Shown here piece after piece: positions 1 through 14,900 of a stretch of 64,000 nt of DNA. The notes under the pieces were generated by a model. It was given only the letters and a program-made list of their open reading frames with translations. It made no database searches and had not been told where the DNA came from. The stretch's first letter is position 1. Each line of letters starts with the position of its first letter. The DNA is taken from NCBI GenBank assembly GCA_963693285.1, contig OY848917.1, positions 9,176,192 through 9,240,191 of the forward strand, in the 5' to 3' direction. Origin of the DNA: Xestospongia muta. Taxonomy: Eukaryota; Porifera; Demospongiae; Haplosclerida; Petrosiidae. Position numbers and translations under genes: made by a program.

Positions 1-535
1 AATATCTGAGAGCAAACATAACATAGGTATTATATCAATATAATATCTATGATATGTCTTATTTAATAATTACTATACAATTATTATCAACTATTGTTAC
101 ATCAGTACTTCCATAGGAGGTACATGCAAATATAATACATTTCTATTTCCAAAGAATTTTAAAGATATTTCAAAGATAAATAAATCATGCTTTGCATCAT
201 GATCTTCATCACTATGTTTACATGTGCAGCTGAACTGATTATTAAAAAGTCATAAAAACATGAAGTCTTAATTTCTGAATTTGTGTTAAAAAAGCATGAA
301 AATCAATCACTGCACATATTGTAAAGTAATTACACTTCTTCCCTAATATTATCATGTGGACTTTGTATCCTGTTCTCTTTCCAATATTTAACTTATTGAG
401 CATATTATTAAAGACAACCATTCAACATTCACAGTATCACTACAATTATAATTAACAACTTTCTTTTTCAAGGAAAATGAACTTCCATTTTATCTTTATC
501 TATACTGGGCTTGTTGTATACACATAAACACTTAC

Positions 536-634
536 TTTGTCAACAACGTCTAAATTGGCTCCATTCTGTGTTAAAATCAAAACAACATCTTTGTGTCCGT
601 TCTTTGCTGCTAACGTGACCGGAGTAGATCCCTC
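536..634 (-). CDS. Ankyrin-repeat exon, type B (one 33-aa repeat)
   Basis: Read on the minus strand, a TTTAG acceptor precedes 99 nt coding one ankyrin repeat that begins EGSTPVTLAAKNGHKDVV and ends NLDVVDK, followed by a GTAAGTGT donor. TPVTLAAKNGH matches the ankyrin TPLHLAAxNGH core, though Leu-His is replaced by Val-Thr. The exon is phase 0 at both ends, so it can be added or skipped without a frame change. Ankyrin repeats bind proteins; the partner cannot be told. It is the last exon of the gene before the left edge of the window. Confidence 0.88.
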
Positions 635-1446
635 CTAAATATATTATAATAACACAACAATACGTACCAAGACAACATATCATAACAGTTGAATTTCATC
701 TATAGAAACACTGTTGTATGTGTATTCCATCACTATACTAGTAACCTTACAAACTAAGACAACGTTATCATAATAATCACTCTTACACTAAACAAACTAC
801 TCTTAATAATTTATACAACAGTGACTCATTTTGCCTAGACACATTATATAGGCAAACTATTATAAATATAAATTTGAAAATAGACAGTAGTATATGATCA
901 TAATAAAAATTACTAATTCTTGGTATTGTAGACAATGAACTTAAACCTTCAAAGAAAAGACTTAAAACAAAATTAAATGCTTATTTATATTTAGATAAAA
1001 TAAATTCAAGAAATTCTTCTTTATCATAATAGCAAAACATATATAATACATTTCTATTTCCAAAGAATTTTAAAGATATTTCAAAGATAAATAAATCATG
1101 CTTTGCATCATGATCTTCATCACTATGTTTACATGTGTAGCTGAACTGATTATTAAAAAGTCATAAAAACATGAAGTCTTAATTTCTGAATTTGTGTTAA
1201 AAAAGCATGAAAATCAATCACTGCACATATTGTAAAGTAATTACACTTCTTCCCTAATATTATCATGTGGACTTTGTATCCTGTCATCTTTCCAATATTT
1301 AACTTATTGAGCATATTATTAAAGACAACCATTCAACATTCACAGTATCACTACAATTATAATTAACAACTTTCTTTTTCAAGGAAAATGAACTTCCATT
1401 TTATCTTTATCTATACTGGGCTTGTTGTATACACATAAACACTTAC

Positions 1447-1545
1447 TTTGTCAACAACGTCTAAATTGGCTCCATTCTGTGTTAAAATCAAAACAACATC
1501 TTTGTGTCCCTTCTTTGCTGCTAACGTGACCGGAGTAGATCCCTC
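1447..1545 (-). CDS. Ankyrin-repeat exon, type B, duplicate
   Basis: Duplicate of the exon at 536-634, offset by 911 bp, with the same TTTAG acceptor, GTAAGTGT donor and phase 0-0 boundaries. One visible difference is Lys for Asn in the AAKKGH core. It encodes 33 residues. The two copies would lie in tandem in the mRNA. Confidence 0.88.
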
Positions 1546-2156
1546 CTAAATATATTATAATAACACAACAATACGTACCAAGACAACATATCATAACAGT
1601 TGAATATCATCTATAGAAACACTGTTGTATGTGTATTCCATCACTATACTAGTAACCTTACAAACTAAGACAACATTATCATAATAATCACTCTTACACT
1701 AAACAAACTACTCTTAATAATTTATACAACAGTGACTCATTTTGCCTAGACACATTATATAGGCAAACTATTATAAATATAAATTTGACAATAAACAGTA
1801 GTATATGATCATAATAAAAATTACTAATTCTTGGTATTGTAGACAATGAACTTAAACCTTCAAAGAAAAGACTTAAAACAAAATTAAATGCTTATTTATA
1901 TTTAGATAAAATAAATTCAAGAAATTCTTCTTTATCATAATAGCAAAACACATATAATACATTTCTATTTCCAATGAATTTTAAAGATATTTCAAAGATA
2001 AATAAATCATGCTTTGCATCATGATCTTCATCACTATGTTTACACATGCACCTGAACTGATTATTAAAAAGTCATAAAGACATGAAGTCTTAATTGGTGA
2101 ATTTGTGAAAATAAGCATGAAAATCAGTCACTGCACATGTTGTAAAGTAATTACAC

Positions 2157-2906
2157 CTTTACATTTATTTACACAGCTTAAAGATTACAGTAAAACATAC
2201 CCATTCTCGTCATTTGAATTACCTTAGTAACAATGTTCAGGTCAGCATTATGGTTGACTAATACTTCAACAGTCTTTGTATGTCCTACAAAACTTGCATA
2301 ATGAAGGGCCGACCATCCAGCCTATTGTAATATTAAACAAACTAGTAACAGTCAAATTAGACTACTAACAGTACAAACACAGACTTCATAAAAATATCTT
2401 GAGTTTTGATTGTCCACTTTAATTGTTATGTCACAATATAATAATTATTATCGTACATTGTCTAAATGTAGCTCATGTTAGACATGTATGACATGACTAC
2501 ATCCATTACTAATAAGTATTTTTTAAATTTTTAAAACAAATAATCAGCACTTGACAAAAATAAAACTTGTTGTTCTTCATGTTATCAACTATCGTTACAT
2601 TAGTACTTCCATAGGAGGTACATACAAGTATAATATTTCTAAAGAATTTAAAAAAAAAACTTCAAATATAAATAAGTGATGTTTCACATCATGATGTTCA
2701 TCACTATGTTTACGTGTGTACCTGAACTGATCATTTAAAAAGTCATAAAAACATGTCATCTTTATTTGTCAATTTGTGTTAAATAAGCAGGAAAATCAAT
2801 CACTGGACATATTGTAAAACAATTACACTTCTTCACTAATATTATCATGTGGATTTTGTATCCTGTTCTCCTTCCAATATTCATCTTATTGAGCATATTA
2901 TTAAAG
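2157..2906. repeat. Left copy of a ~750-bp direct repeat carrying exon A
   Basis: This segment recurs nearly unchanged at about 16941-17692 (offset 14784 bp), on the other side of the large satellite. It holds the type A ankyrin exon and the intron leading to the type B exon. The satellite therefore sits between two copies of a duplicated exon A-intron-exon B unit. Confidence 0.88.
2223..2321 (-). CDS. Ankyrin-repeat exon, type A
   Basis: An ATTACAATAG acceptor is followed by 99 nt coding one 33-residue ankyrin repeat, AGWSALHYASFVGHTKTVEV at its start and NADLNIVTK at its end, then a GTAATT donor. The exon is phase 0-0. ALHYAS followed by GHTKTVEVLV is a standard ankyrin helix-turn-helix signature. 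In the mRNA it would lie between exons 3028-3126 and 1447-1545. Confidence 0.88.
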
Positions 2907-3027
2907 ACTACCATTCAACATTAACAGTATCACTACAATTATTATTAACAACTTTCTTTTTCAAGGAAAAAAACTTCTGTTTTATCTTTATCTATACTGA
3001 GCTTGCTGTATATATATAAACACTTAC

Positions 3028-3126
3028 TTTGTCAACAAAGTTTAAATTGGCTCCATTCTGTGTTAAATTCAAAACAACATCTTTGTGTCCCTTCTTTGCT
3101 GCTAACATGACTGGTGTAGATCTCAT
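3028..3126 (-). CDS. Ankyrin-repeat exon, type B, divergent copy
   Basis: A 99-nt phase 0-0 exon between an ATGTAG acceptor and a GTAAGTGT donor. It codes a 33-residue repeat starting MRSTPVMLAAKKGHKDVV. The starting Met is inside the repeat and is not a translation start. The satellite begins about 60 bp upstream of the acceptor (at 3187), so the satellite lies in the intron directly before this exon. Confidence 0.86.
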
Positions 3127-3435
3127 CTACATATATTATAATAACGCAACAATATGTACCAAGACAACATATCATAACAGTTAAATATTCAGATCACAAG
3201 TAATTACAGCAACATAAAAATTGAATAAAATAAATAGAGTAAAAAGCATTACATCAGATCACAAGTAATCACATCAACATAAAATGGAATCAAATCAATA
3301 GTGTAAAAAAGGCACTACATTGAAATACACTTAAAATTTATACTACATTATATCACATTTACAACCTATTATATTATAATGGGAACATTCAGATTAGAAG
3401 TAATCACAGCAACATAAAAATTAAATAAATCAATA

Positions 3436-5865
3436 GATTAAAAAAAGCGTTACATTGAAATACACTTAGAATTTATACTACATTATATCACACTTTACTC
3501 GCTATTATATTGCACCGGAAACATTTAGATTACAAGTAATTAGAGGAACATAAAAATGAAATCAATAGAGGAAACAAAGCATTATTACATTGAAATACAC
3601 TTAGAATTTACACTACAATATATCACACTTACTTTCTATTATATTGTAATTGGGAACATTTTGATCATAAGTAATCACAGCAACATAAAAATGGAATAAA
3701 ATCAATAGAGTAAACAAGAATTACATTGAAACACACTTAAAATTTATACTACATTATATCACACTTACTCGCTATTATATTGCAATGAAACATTTAGATA
3801 ACAAGTAATTACAGCAACATAAAAATGCAATAAAATCAATAGAATAAACAAAGCATTAGATTGAAATACACTTAGAATTTATACTACGTTATATCAAACT
3901 TACTTGCTATTATATTGTAATGGGAACATTCAGATCACAAGTAATCACAGCAATATAAACATGAAATAAATTCAATAGAGTAAAAGAAGCATTGCATTGA
4001 AATACACTTAGAATTTATACTATATTATATCACACTTACAAACTGTTATATTGTAATGAGAACATTCAGATCAAAAGGAATTAAAGCAACATAAAAATTA
4101 AATAAATTCAATAGAGTAAAAGAAGCATTACATTGAAAAAAAACTTGAATTTATACTGCATTATATCACACTTACTTGCTATTATATTGTAATTAAACAT
4201 TCAGATCACAAGTAATTACAGCAACATAAAAATTGAATAAAATCAATAGAGTAAAAAAGCATTACATTGAAATACACTTAGAATTTATACTACATTATAT
4301 CACACTTACTTGCTATTTTATTGTAATGGAACATTCAGATCACAAGTAATCACAGCAACATAAAATGAAATAAAATTAAAATAGTATAGAATGCATTATA
4401 TAGAAATATACTTAGAATTTATACAACATATCATACTTACAAGCTATTATATTGTAATGGGAACATTCGGATCATAAATAATCACAGCAACATAAAAATG
4501 GAATAAAATTAATAGATTATAAAGTATTGCATTCAAATACACTTAGAATTTATACTTCAATACGTCACACTTACTTCCTATTATATTGTAATTGGAATGT
4601 TTCAGATCACAAGTAATAACAGCACCATAAAAATGCAATAAAAATCAATAGATTAAAAAAAGCGTTACATTGAAATACACTTAGAATTTATACTACATTA
4701 TATCACACTTTACTCGCTATTATATTGCACCGGAAACATTTAGATTACAAGTAATTAGAGGAACATAAAAATGAAATCAATAGAGGAAACAAAGCATTAT
4801 TACATTGAAATACACTTAGAATTTACACTACAATATATCACACTTACTTTCTATTATATTGTAATTGGGAACATTTTGATCATAAGTAATCACAGCAACA
4901 TAAAAATGGAATAAAATCAATAGAGTAAACAAGAATTACATTGAAACACACTTAAAATTTATACTACATTATATCACACTTACTCGCTATTATATTGCAA
5001 TGAAACATTTAGATAACAAGTAATTACAGCAACATAAAAATGCAATAAAATCAATAGAATAAACAAAGCATTAGATTGAAATACACTTAGAATTTATACT
5101 ACGTTATATCAAACTTACTTGCTATTATATTGTAATGGGAACATTCAGATCACAAGTAATCACAGCAATATAAACATGAAATAAATTCAATAGAGTAAAA
5201 GAAGCATTGCATTGAAATACACTTAGAATTTATACTATATTATATCACACTTACAAACTGTTATATTGTAATGAGAACATTCAGATCAAAAGGAATTAAA
5301 GCAACATAAAAATTAAATAAATTCAATAGAGTAAAAGAAGCATTACATTGAAAAAAAACTTGAATTTATACTGCATTATATCACACTTACTTGCTATTAT
5401 ATTGTAATTAAACATTCAGATCACAAGTAATTACAGCAACATAAAAATTGAATAAAATCAATAGAGTAAAAAAGCATTACATTGAAATACACTTAGAATT
5501 TATACTACATTATATCACACTTACTTGCTATTTTATTGTAATGGAACATTCAGATCACAAGTAATCACAGCAACATAAAATGAAATAAAATTAAAATAGT
5601 ATAGAATGCATTATATAGAAATATACTTAGAATTTATACAACATATCATACTTACAAGCTATTATATTGTAATGGGAACATTCGGATCATAAATAATCAC
5701 AGCAACATAAAAATGGAATAAAATTAATAGATTATAAAGTATTGCATTCAAATACACTTAGAATTTATACTTCAATACATCACACTTACTTCCTATTATA
5801 TTGTAATTGGAATGTTTCAGATCACAAGTAATAACAGCACCATAAAAATGCAATAAAAATCAATT
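3436..5865. repeat. Higher-order repeat, 1215 bp (9 monomers), two full copies
   Basis: Private variants recur at exact 1215-bp spacing. TTGCACCGG occurs near 3511, 4726 and 5941, and AAAGCGTTAC near 3443 and 4658. Nine monomers of 135 bp make 1215 bp, so this block was duplicated as a unit. A third, diverging copy begins near 5866. Confidence 0.88.
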
Positions 5866-8800
5866 GAGTAAAAAAAGCATTACATTGAAATACATTTAGA
5901 ATTTATACTACATTATATCACACTTTACTCGCTATTATATTGCACCGGAAACATTTAGATTACAAGTAATTAGAGGAACATAAAAATGAAATCAATAGAG
6001 GAAACAAAGCATTACATTGAAATACACTTAGAATTTACACTACAATATATCACACTTACTTTCTATTATATTGTAATTGGGAACATTTTGATCATAAGTA
6101 ATCATAGCAACATAAAAATGGAATAAAATCAATAGAGTAAACAAGAATTACATTGAAACACACTTAAAATTTATACTACATTATATCACACTTACTCGCT
6201 ATTATATGGCAATGAAACATTTAGATAACAAGTAATTACAGCAACATAAAAATGCAATAAAATCAATAGAATAAACAAAGCATTAGATTGAAATACACTT
6301 AGAATTTATACTACGTTATATCAAACTTACTTGCTATTATATTGTAATGGGAACGTTGAGATCACAAGCAATCACAGCAATATAAAAATGAAATAAATTC
6401 ATTAGAGTAAAAGAAGCATTGCATTGAAATACACTTAGAATTTATACTATATTATATCACACTTACAAACTGTTATATTGTAATGAGAACATTCAGATCA
6501 AAAGGAATTAAAGCAACATAAAAATAGAATAAATTCAATAGAGTAAAAGAAGCATTACATTGAAATACACTTAGAATTTATACTACATTATATCACACTT
6601 ACTTGCTATTTTATTGTAATGGAACATTCAGATCACAAGTAATCACAGCAACATAAAATGAAATAAAATTAAAATAGTATAGAATGCATTATATAGAAAT
6701 ATACTTAGAATTTATACAACATATCATACTTACTTCCTAGATCACAAGGAATTACAGCAACATAAAAATTAAATAAATTCAATAGAGTAAAAAAATCATT
6801 AAATTAGAATACACTTGAATTTATACTACATTATATCACACTTACTCGCTATTATATTGTAATTAAACATTCAGATCACAAGTAATTACAGCAACATAAA
6901 AATTGAATAAAATCAATAGAGTAAAAAAGCATTACATTGAAATACACTTAGAATTTATACTACATTATATCACACTTACTTGCTATTTTATTGTAATTAA
7001 ACATTCAGATCACAAGTAATCACAGCAACATAAAATGAAATAAAATTAAAATAGTATAGAATGCATTATATAGAAATATACTTAGAATTTATACAACATA
7101 TCATACTTACAAGCTATTATATTGTAATGGGAACATTCGGATCATAAATAATCACAGCAACATAAAAATGGAATAAAATTAATAGATTATAAAGTATTGC
7201 ATTCAAATACACTTAGAATTTATACTTCAATACGTCACACTTACTTCCTATTATATTGTAATTGGAATGTTTCAGATCACAAGTAATAACAGCACCATAA
7301 AAATGCAATAAAAATCAATAGAATAAACAAAGCATTACATTGAAATACACTTAGAATTTATACTACGTTATATCAAACTTACTTCCTATTATATTGTAAT
7401 TGGAATGTTTCAGATCACAAGTAATAACAGCACCATAAAAATGCAATAAAAATCAATTGAGTAAAAAAAGCATTACATTGAAATACATTTAGAATTTATA
7501 CTACATTATATCACACTTTACTCGCTATTATATTGCACCGGAAACATTTAGATTACAAGTAATTAGAGGAACATAAAAATGAAATCAATAGAGGAAACAA
7601 AGCATTACATTGAAATACACTTAGAATTTACACTACAATATATCACACTTACTTTCTATTATATTGTAATTGGGAACATTTTGATCATAAGTAATCATAG
7701 CAACATAAAAATGGAATAAAATCAATAGAGTAAACAAGAATTACATTGAAACACACTTAAAATTTATACTACATTATATCACACTTACTCGCTATTATAT
7801 GGCAATGAAACATTTAGATAACAAGTAATTACAGCAACATAAAAATGCAATAAAATCAATAGAATAAACAAAGCATTAGATTGAAATACACTTAGAATTT
7901 ATACTACGTTATATCAAACTTACTTGCTATTATATTGTAATGGGAACGTTGAGATCACAAGCAATCACAGCAATATAAAAATGAAATAAATTCATTAGAG
8001 TAAAAGAAGCATTGCATTGAAATACACTTAGAATTTATACTATATTATATCACACTTACAAACTGTTATATTGTAATGAGAACATTCAGATCAAAAGGAA
8101 TTAAAGCAACATAAAAATAGAATAAATTCAATAGAGTAAAAGAAGCATTACATTGAAATACACTTAGAATTTATACTACATTATATCACACTTACTTGCT
8201 ATTTTATTGTAATGGAACATTCAGATCACAAGTAATCACAGCAACATAAAATGAAATAAAATTAAAATAGTATAGAATGCATTATATAGAAATATACTTA
8301 GAATTTATACAACATATCATACTTACTTCCTAGATCACAAGGAATTACAGCAACATAAAAATTAAATAAATTCAATAGAGTAAAAAAATCATTAAATTAG
8401 AATACACTTGAATTTATACTACATTATATCACACTTACTCGCTATTATATTGTAATTAAACATTCAGATCACAAGTAATTACAGCAACATAAAAATTGAA
8501 TAAAATCAATAGAGTAAAAAAGCATTACATTGAAATACACTTAGAATTTATACTACATTATATCACACTTACTTGCTATTTTATTGTAATTAAACATTCA
8601 GATCACAAGTAATCACAGCAACATAAAATGAAATAAAATTAAAATAGTATAGAATGCATTATATAGAAATATACTTAGAATTTATACAACATATCATACT
8701 TACAAGCTATTATATTGTAATGGGAACATTCGGATCATAAATAATCACAGCAACATAAAAATGGAATAAAATTAATAGATTATAAAGTATTGCATTCAAA

Positions 8801-8950
8801 TACACTTAGAATTTATACTTCAATACGTCACACTTACTTCCTATTATATTGTAATTGGAATGTTTCAGATCACAAGTAATAACAGCACCATAAAAATGCA
8901 ATAAAAATCAATAGAATAAACAAAGCATTACATTGAAATACACTTAGAAT
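5861..8950. repeat. Higher-order repeat, 1593 bp, two copies
   Basis: A second, longer unit. CAATTGAG at 5861 and 7454, TTGCACCGG at 5941 and 7534, and the private GAACGTTGAG at 6351 and 7944 all repeat at 1593 bp. The unit includes a truncated monomer (TTCCTAGATCACAAGG near 6733 and 8326), so it arose by copying a block that already held that deletion. Confidence 0.87.
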
Positions 8951-11900
8951 TTATACTACGTTATATCAAACTTACTTGCTATTATATTGTAATGGGAATA
9001 TTCAGATCACAAGTAATCACAGCAATATAAAAATGGAATAAATTCAATAGAGTAAAAGAAGCATTACATTGAAATACACTTAGAATTTATATTATATTAT
9101 ATCACACTTACTCGCTATTATGTTGTAATGGAACATTCAGATCACAAGTAATTACAGCAACATAAAATTGAATAAAATCAATAGAGGAAACAAAGCATTA
9201 CATTGAAATACACTTAGAATTTATACTACATTATATCACACTTACTTGCTATTTTATTGTAATGGAACATTCAGATCACAAGTAATCACAGCAACATAAA
9301 ATGAAATAAAATCAAAAGAGTATAGAAAACATTATAGTGAAATATACTTAGAATTTATACAACATATCATACTTACTTTCTATTATATTGTAATTAGGAA
9401 CATTCAGATCATAAATAATCACAGCAACATAAAAATGGAATAAAATTAATAGCTTATAAAGGTATTGCATTCAAATACACTTAGAATTTATACTTCAATA
9501 CGTCACACTTACTTCCTATTATATTGTAATTGGAATGTTTCAGATCACAAGTAATCACAGCACCATAAAAATGCAATAAAATCAATAGAATAAACAAAGC
9601 ATTACATTGAAATACACTTAGAATTTATACTACATTATATCGCACTTACTTGCTATTATATTGTAATGGGAATATTCAGATCACAAGTAATCACAGCAAT
9701 ATAAAAATGGAATAAATTCAATGGAGTGAAAGAACCATTACATTGAAATACACTTAGACTTTATACTATATTATATCACACTTACAAGCTGTTATATTGT
9801 AATGAGAACATTCAGATCACAAGTAGTCATAGCAACATAAAATAGAATAAATTCAATAGAGTAAAAAAAATCATTAAGTTGGAATACACTTGGATTTATA
9901 CTACATTATATCACACTTACTGGCTATTATATTGTAATGAAACATTTAGATAACAAGTAATTACAGCAACATAAAAATTGAATAAAATCAATAGAGGAAA
10001 CAAAGCATTACATTAACATACACTTAGAATTAGCACTACAATATATCGCACTTACCTCCTATTATATTATAATGGGAATATTCAGATCACAAGTAATCAC
10101 AGCACCATAAAAATGCAATAAAATCAATAGAATAAACAAGGCATTACATTGAAATACACTTAGAATTTATATTACATTATATCGCACTTCCTATTATATT
10201 GTAATGAAAACATTCAAATCACAAATAATCACAGCAATATAAAAATGGAATAAATTCAATAGAGTAAAAGAAGCATTACATTGAAATACACTTAGAATTT
10301 ATATTATATTATATCACACTTACAAGCTGTTATATTGAAATGAGAACATTCAGATCACAAGGAATTAAAGCAACATAAAAATAGAATAAATTCAATAGAG
10401 TAAAAAAATCATTAAATTGGAATACACTTGAATTTATACTACATTATATCACACTCACTCGCTATTATATTGTAATGGAACATTCAGATCACAAGTTATT
10501 ACAGCAACATAAAAATTGTATAAAATTAATAGAGGAAACAAAGTATTACATTGAAATACACTTAGAATTTATACTAAATTATATCACACTTACTTGCTAT
10601 TTTATTGTAATGGAACATTCAGATCACAAGTAATCACAGCAACATAAAATAAAATAAAATCAAAAGAGTATAGAAAGCATTATATTTAAATATACTTAGA
10701 ATTTATACAACATATCATACTTACTTCCTATTATATTATAATGGGAACATTCAGATCATAAATAATCACAGCAACATAGAAATGGAATAAAATTAATAGC
10801 TTATAAAGGTATTGCATTCAAATACACTTAGAATTTATACTTCAATACGTCACACTTACTTCCTATTATATTGTAATTGGAATGTTTCAGATCACAAGTA
10901 ATCACAGCACCATAAAAGTGCAATAAAATCAATAGAATAAACAAAGCATTAGATTGAAATACACTTAGAATTTATACTACATTATATTGCACTTACTTCC
11001 TATTATATTGTAATGGGAACATTCAGATCACAAGTAATCACAGCAATATAAAAATGAAATAAATTGAATAAAGTAAAAGAAGCATTACAATGAAATACAC
11101 TTAGAATTTATACTATATTATATCACACTTACAAGCTGTTATATTGTAATGAGAACGTTCAGATCACAAGTAATCACAGCAATATAAAAATGGAATAAAT
11201 TCAATAGAGTAAAAGAAGCATTACATTGAAATACAGTTAGAATTTATACTATAATATATCACACTTACAAGCTGTTATATTGTAATGAGAACATTCAGAA
11301 CACAAGTAATTACAGCAACATAAAAATTGAATAAAATCAATAGAGTAAAAAAGCATTACATTGAAATACACTTAGAATTTATACTACATTATATCGCACT
11401 TACTTGCTATTTTATTATAATGGAACATTCAGATCACAAGTAATCACAGCAACATAAAAATGAAATAAAATCAAAAGAGTATAGAAAGCATTACATTGAA
11501 ATACACTTAGAATTTATACAACATCCATACTTACAAGCTATTATATTGTAATGGGAACATTCAGATCATAAATAATCACAGCAATATAAAAATGGAATAA
11601 ATTCAATAGAGTAAAAGAACCATTACATTGAATAACACTTAGAATTTATACTATATTATATCACACTTACAAGCTGTTATATTGTAATGGGAACATTTAG
11701 ATCACAAGTAATCACAGCAATATAAATATGGAATAAAATTAATAGCTTATAAAGGCATTACATTGAAATACACTTAGAATTTATTCTTTATTGTATCACA
11801 CAAGCTATTATATTGTATTGGTAACATTCAGATCACAATGAATCACAGCAACACAAAAATGGAATAAAAACAATAGAGTAAATATAACATTGCATTAAAA

Positions 11901-14900
11901 TACACTAAAAAGTTACACTACATTATATCACACTTACTTCCTATTATAATATAATAGAAACATTCAGATGAGAAGTAATCACAACAATATATAAGTAGAA
12001 CAAAATGAATAGAGTAAATAAAACATTGCATCGAAACAAACTTAGAATTTATACTATGTTATATCACACTTACTAGCTATTATATTGTAATAAAAACATT
12101 CAGATCACAAGTAATTACACCAACATAAGAATAGAATAAAATCAATAAAGTAAAAAAGCAACATATTTAAAATACACTTAAAATTTTACTACATTACATC
12201 ACACTTACATCCTATTAAATCGTAATGGGAACATTTAGATCACAAGTAATCACACAACATAAAAATGGAATAAAATCAATAGAATAAAAAAGGATTACAT
12301 TGAAATACACTTAAAATGTTTAATGCATTATATAACACTTACATACTATTATATTGTAATGGGAACATTCAAATTACAAGAAATTACAGCAACATAAAAA
12401 TGAAATAAAATCAATAGTGTAAAATAGCATTACATTGAAATATACTTAAAGTTTATACTACAATATATCACACTTACTGGCTATTATATTGTAATGGAAA
12501 CATTCAAATCACAATGAATCACAGCAACATAAAAATGGAATAAAATTAATAGAGTAAAAAAGCATTACATTGGAATACCCTTAAAACGTTTAATGCATTA
12601 TATAACACTTACATGCTATATTATATTGTAAAAGAACATTCAGATCACAAGTAATCAAAACAACATAAAAATGGAATAAAATCAATAAAGTAAAACAGAA
12701 TTACATTGAAATACCATTAGAATTTATAATACATAATCACATACTTACACCCTATTATATTGAAATAGAAACATTCAGATCACAAGTAATTAAAGCAACA
12801 TAAAACATAAAAATGGAATAAAATCAATAGAGTGAAAAAGAATTACATTGAAATACACTTAGAATTTATAATACATTATGTCACACTTACATCCTATTAT
12901 ATTGTAAAAGAACATTCAGATCACAAGTAATCACAGAAACATAAAAATGGAAGAGAATCAATACAGTATATAAAGCATTAGATTGAAATTCACTTAGAAT
13001 TTATACCACATTATATCACACTTACAAGCTATTACATTGTAATGGGAACATTCAGATCACAAGTAATCACAGCAACATAAAATTTAATAAAATCAATAGA
13101 GTATACAAAGCATTATATTGAAATACAGTTAGAGCTTATACTACATTATATCACACTTACTCGCTATTATGTTGTAATGGGAACATTTAGATCACAAGTA
13201 ATCACATCAACATAAAATAGAAAAAAAGCAATGGTGTAAAGAAGGCATTACATTGAAATGCACTTAAAATTTATACTACAATATATCACACTTACATCCT
13301 GTTATATTGTAATGGGGAACATTCAGATCACAAGTAATCACAGCAACATAAAAATTAAATAAATTAATAGATTAAAAAGCATTAGATTGTAATACACTTA
13401 AAAATTTTTACTGCATTATATCATACTTACATACTATTATATTGTAATGGGAACATTTAAATCACAAGTAATCACAACAACAAAAAAATGGAATAAAGTC
13501 AATAGAATAAAAAAAGCATTACATTGAAATACACATAGAATTTATATTACATTATATCACACTTACTAGCTATTATATTTTAATGGGATCATTCAGATCA
13601 CAAGTAATCACAGCATCACAAAAACGGATATAAATCAACAGAGTAAAAAGTTTTATATTGAAAAACACTTAAAATTTATACTACATATATCACACTTACT
13701 TGCTATTATATTGTAATGGGCACATTCAAATTACAAGTAATCACAGCAACATAAAAATGGAATAAAATCAATAGAGTAAAAAAGCATTACATTGAAATAT
13801 ACTTAGAATTTATACTACATTATATCACACTTACAATCTATTATATTGTAATGGGAACATTCAGATCACAAGTAATCATGGCAACATAAAAGTGGAATAA
13901 AATCATTTGAGTAAAAAAAATTATATTGAAATACACTTAGAATTTATAGTATATTATATCACACTTACTTGCTATTATATTGTAATGGGAACATTCAGAT
14001 CACAAGTAATCACACCAACATAAAAATGGAAAAAAATCAATAGACTAAAAAAGTATTACATTGAAATATTCTTAGAATTTACACTACAATATATCACACT
14101 TACTTGCTATTATATTGTAATGGGAACATCCAGATCACAAGTAATAACAACAACATAAAAATTGAAAAAAAACAATAGACTAAAAAAAGTATTACATTGA
14201 AATACACATAGAACTTATATTACATTATATCACACTTACTAGCTATTATATTGTAATGAAAACATTCAGATAAGAAGTAATCACAGCAACAAAAAATGGA
14301 ATAAAATCAATAGATTAAAAAAGCATTACATTGAAGTATACTTAGAATATATACTACATTTTATCACACTTACTTGCTATTATATTGTAATGGGAACATT
14401 CAGATCACAAGTAATCACATCAACATAAAAATGGAAAAAAATCAATAGACTAAAAAAGTATTACATTGAAATATTCTTAGAATTTACACTACAATATATC
14501 ACACTTACTTCCTATTATATTGTAATGGGAACATTCAGATCACAAGTAATAACATCAACATAAAAATTGAAAAAAACAATAGACTAAAAAAAGTATTACA
14601 TTGAAATACACAAAAATGAAAAAAGGGAATAAATTTAAAAAAGCATCAGATTGAAATATGCTAAGAATTTATACTACATTATATCACACTTACTTGCTAT
14701 TATATTCAAATGGAAACATTCAGAGTATAAGAAATCAAAGTAACATAAAAATAGAATAAAATCAATAGTAAAAACAAATCATTACATTTAAATACTCTTA
14801 GAGTTTATGCTACATTTTATTACACTTACAAGCTATTATATTGTAATGGGAACATTCAGATAACAAGTAATCACATCAACATAAAAAGGGAAAAAAATCA

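Larger units (their letters stand above)
131..1952. repeat. Tandem duplication of a 911-bp ankyrin-exon unit
   Basis: Two adjacent near-identical units (131-1041 and 1042-1952) and the start of a third (1953 to about 2156) repeat at exactly 911 bp. Each full unit holds one 99-bp ankyrin exon with its complete flanking intron sequence, so each duplication adds one in-frame repeat to the protein. Only scattered substitutions separate the copies, which suggests a recent event or gene conversion. The third copy ends near 2156, where it changes to a different exon-intron segment. Confidence 0.93.
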
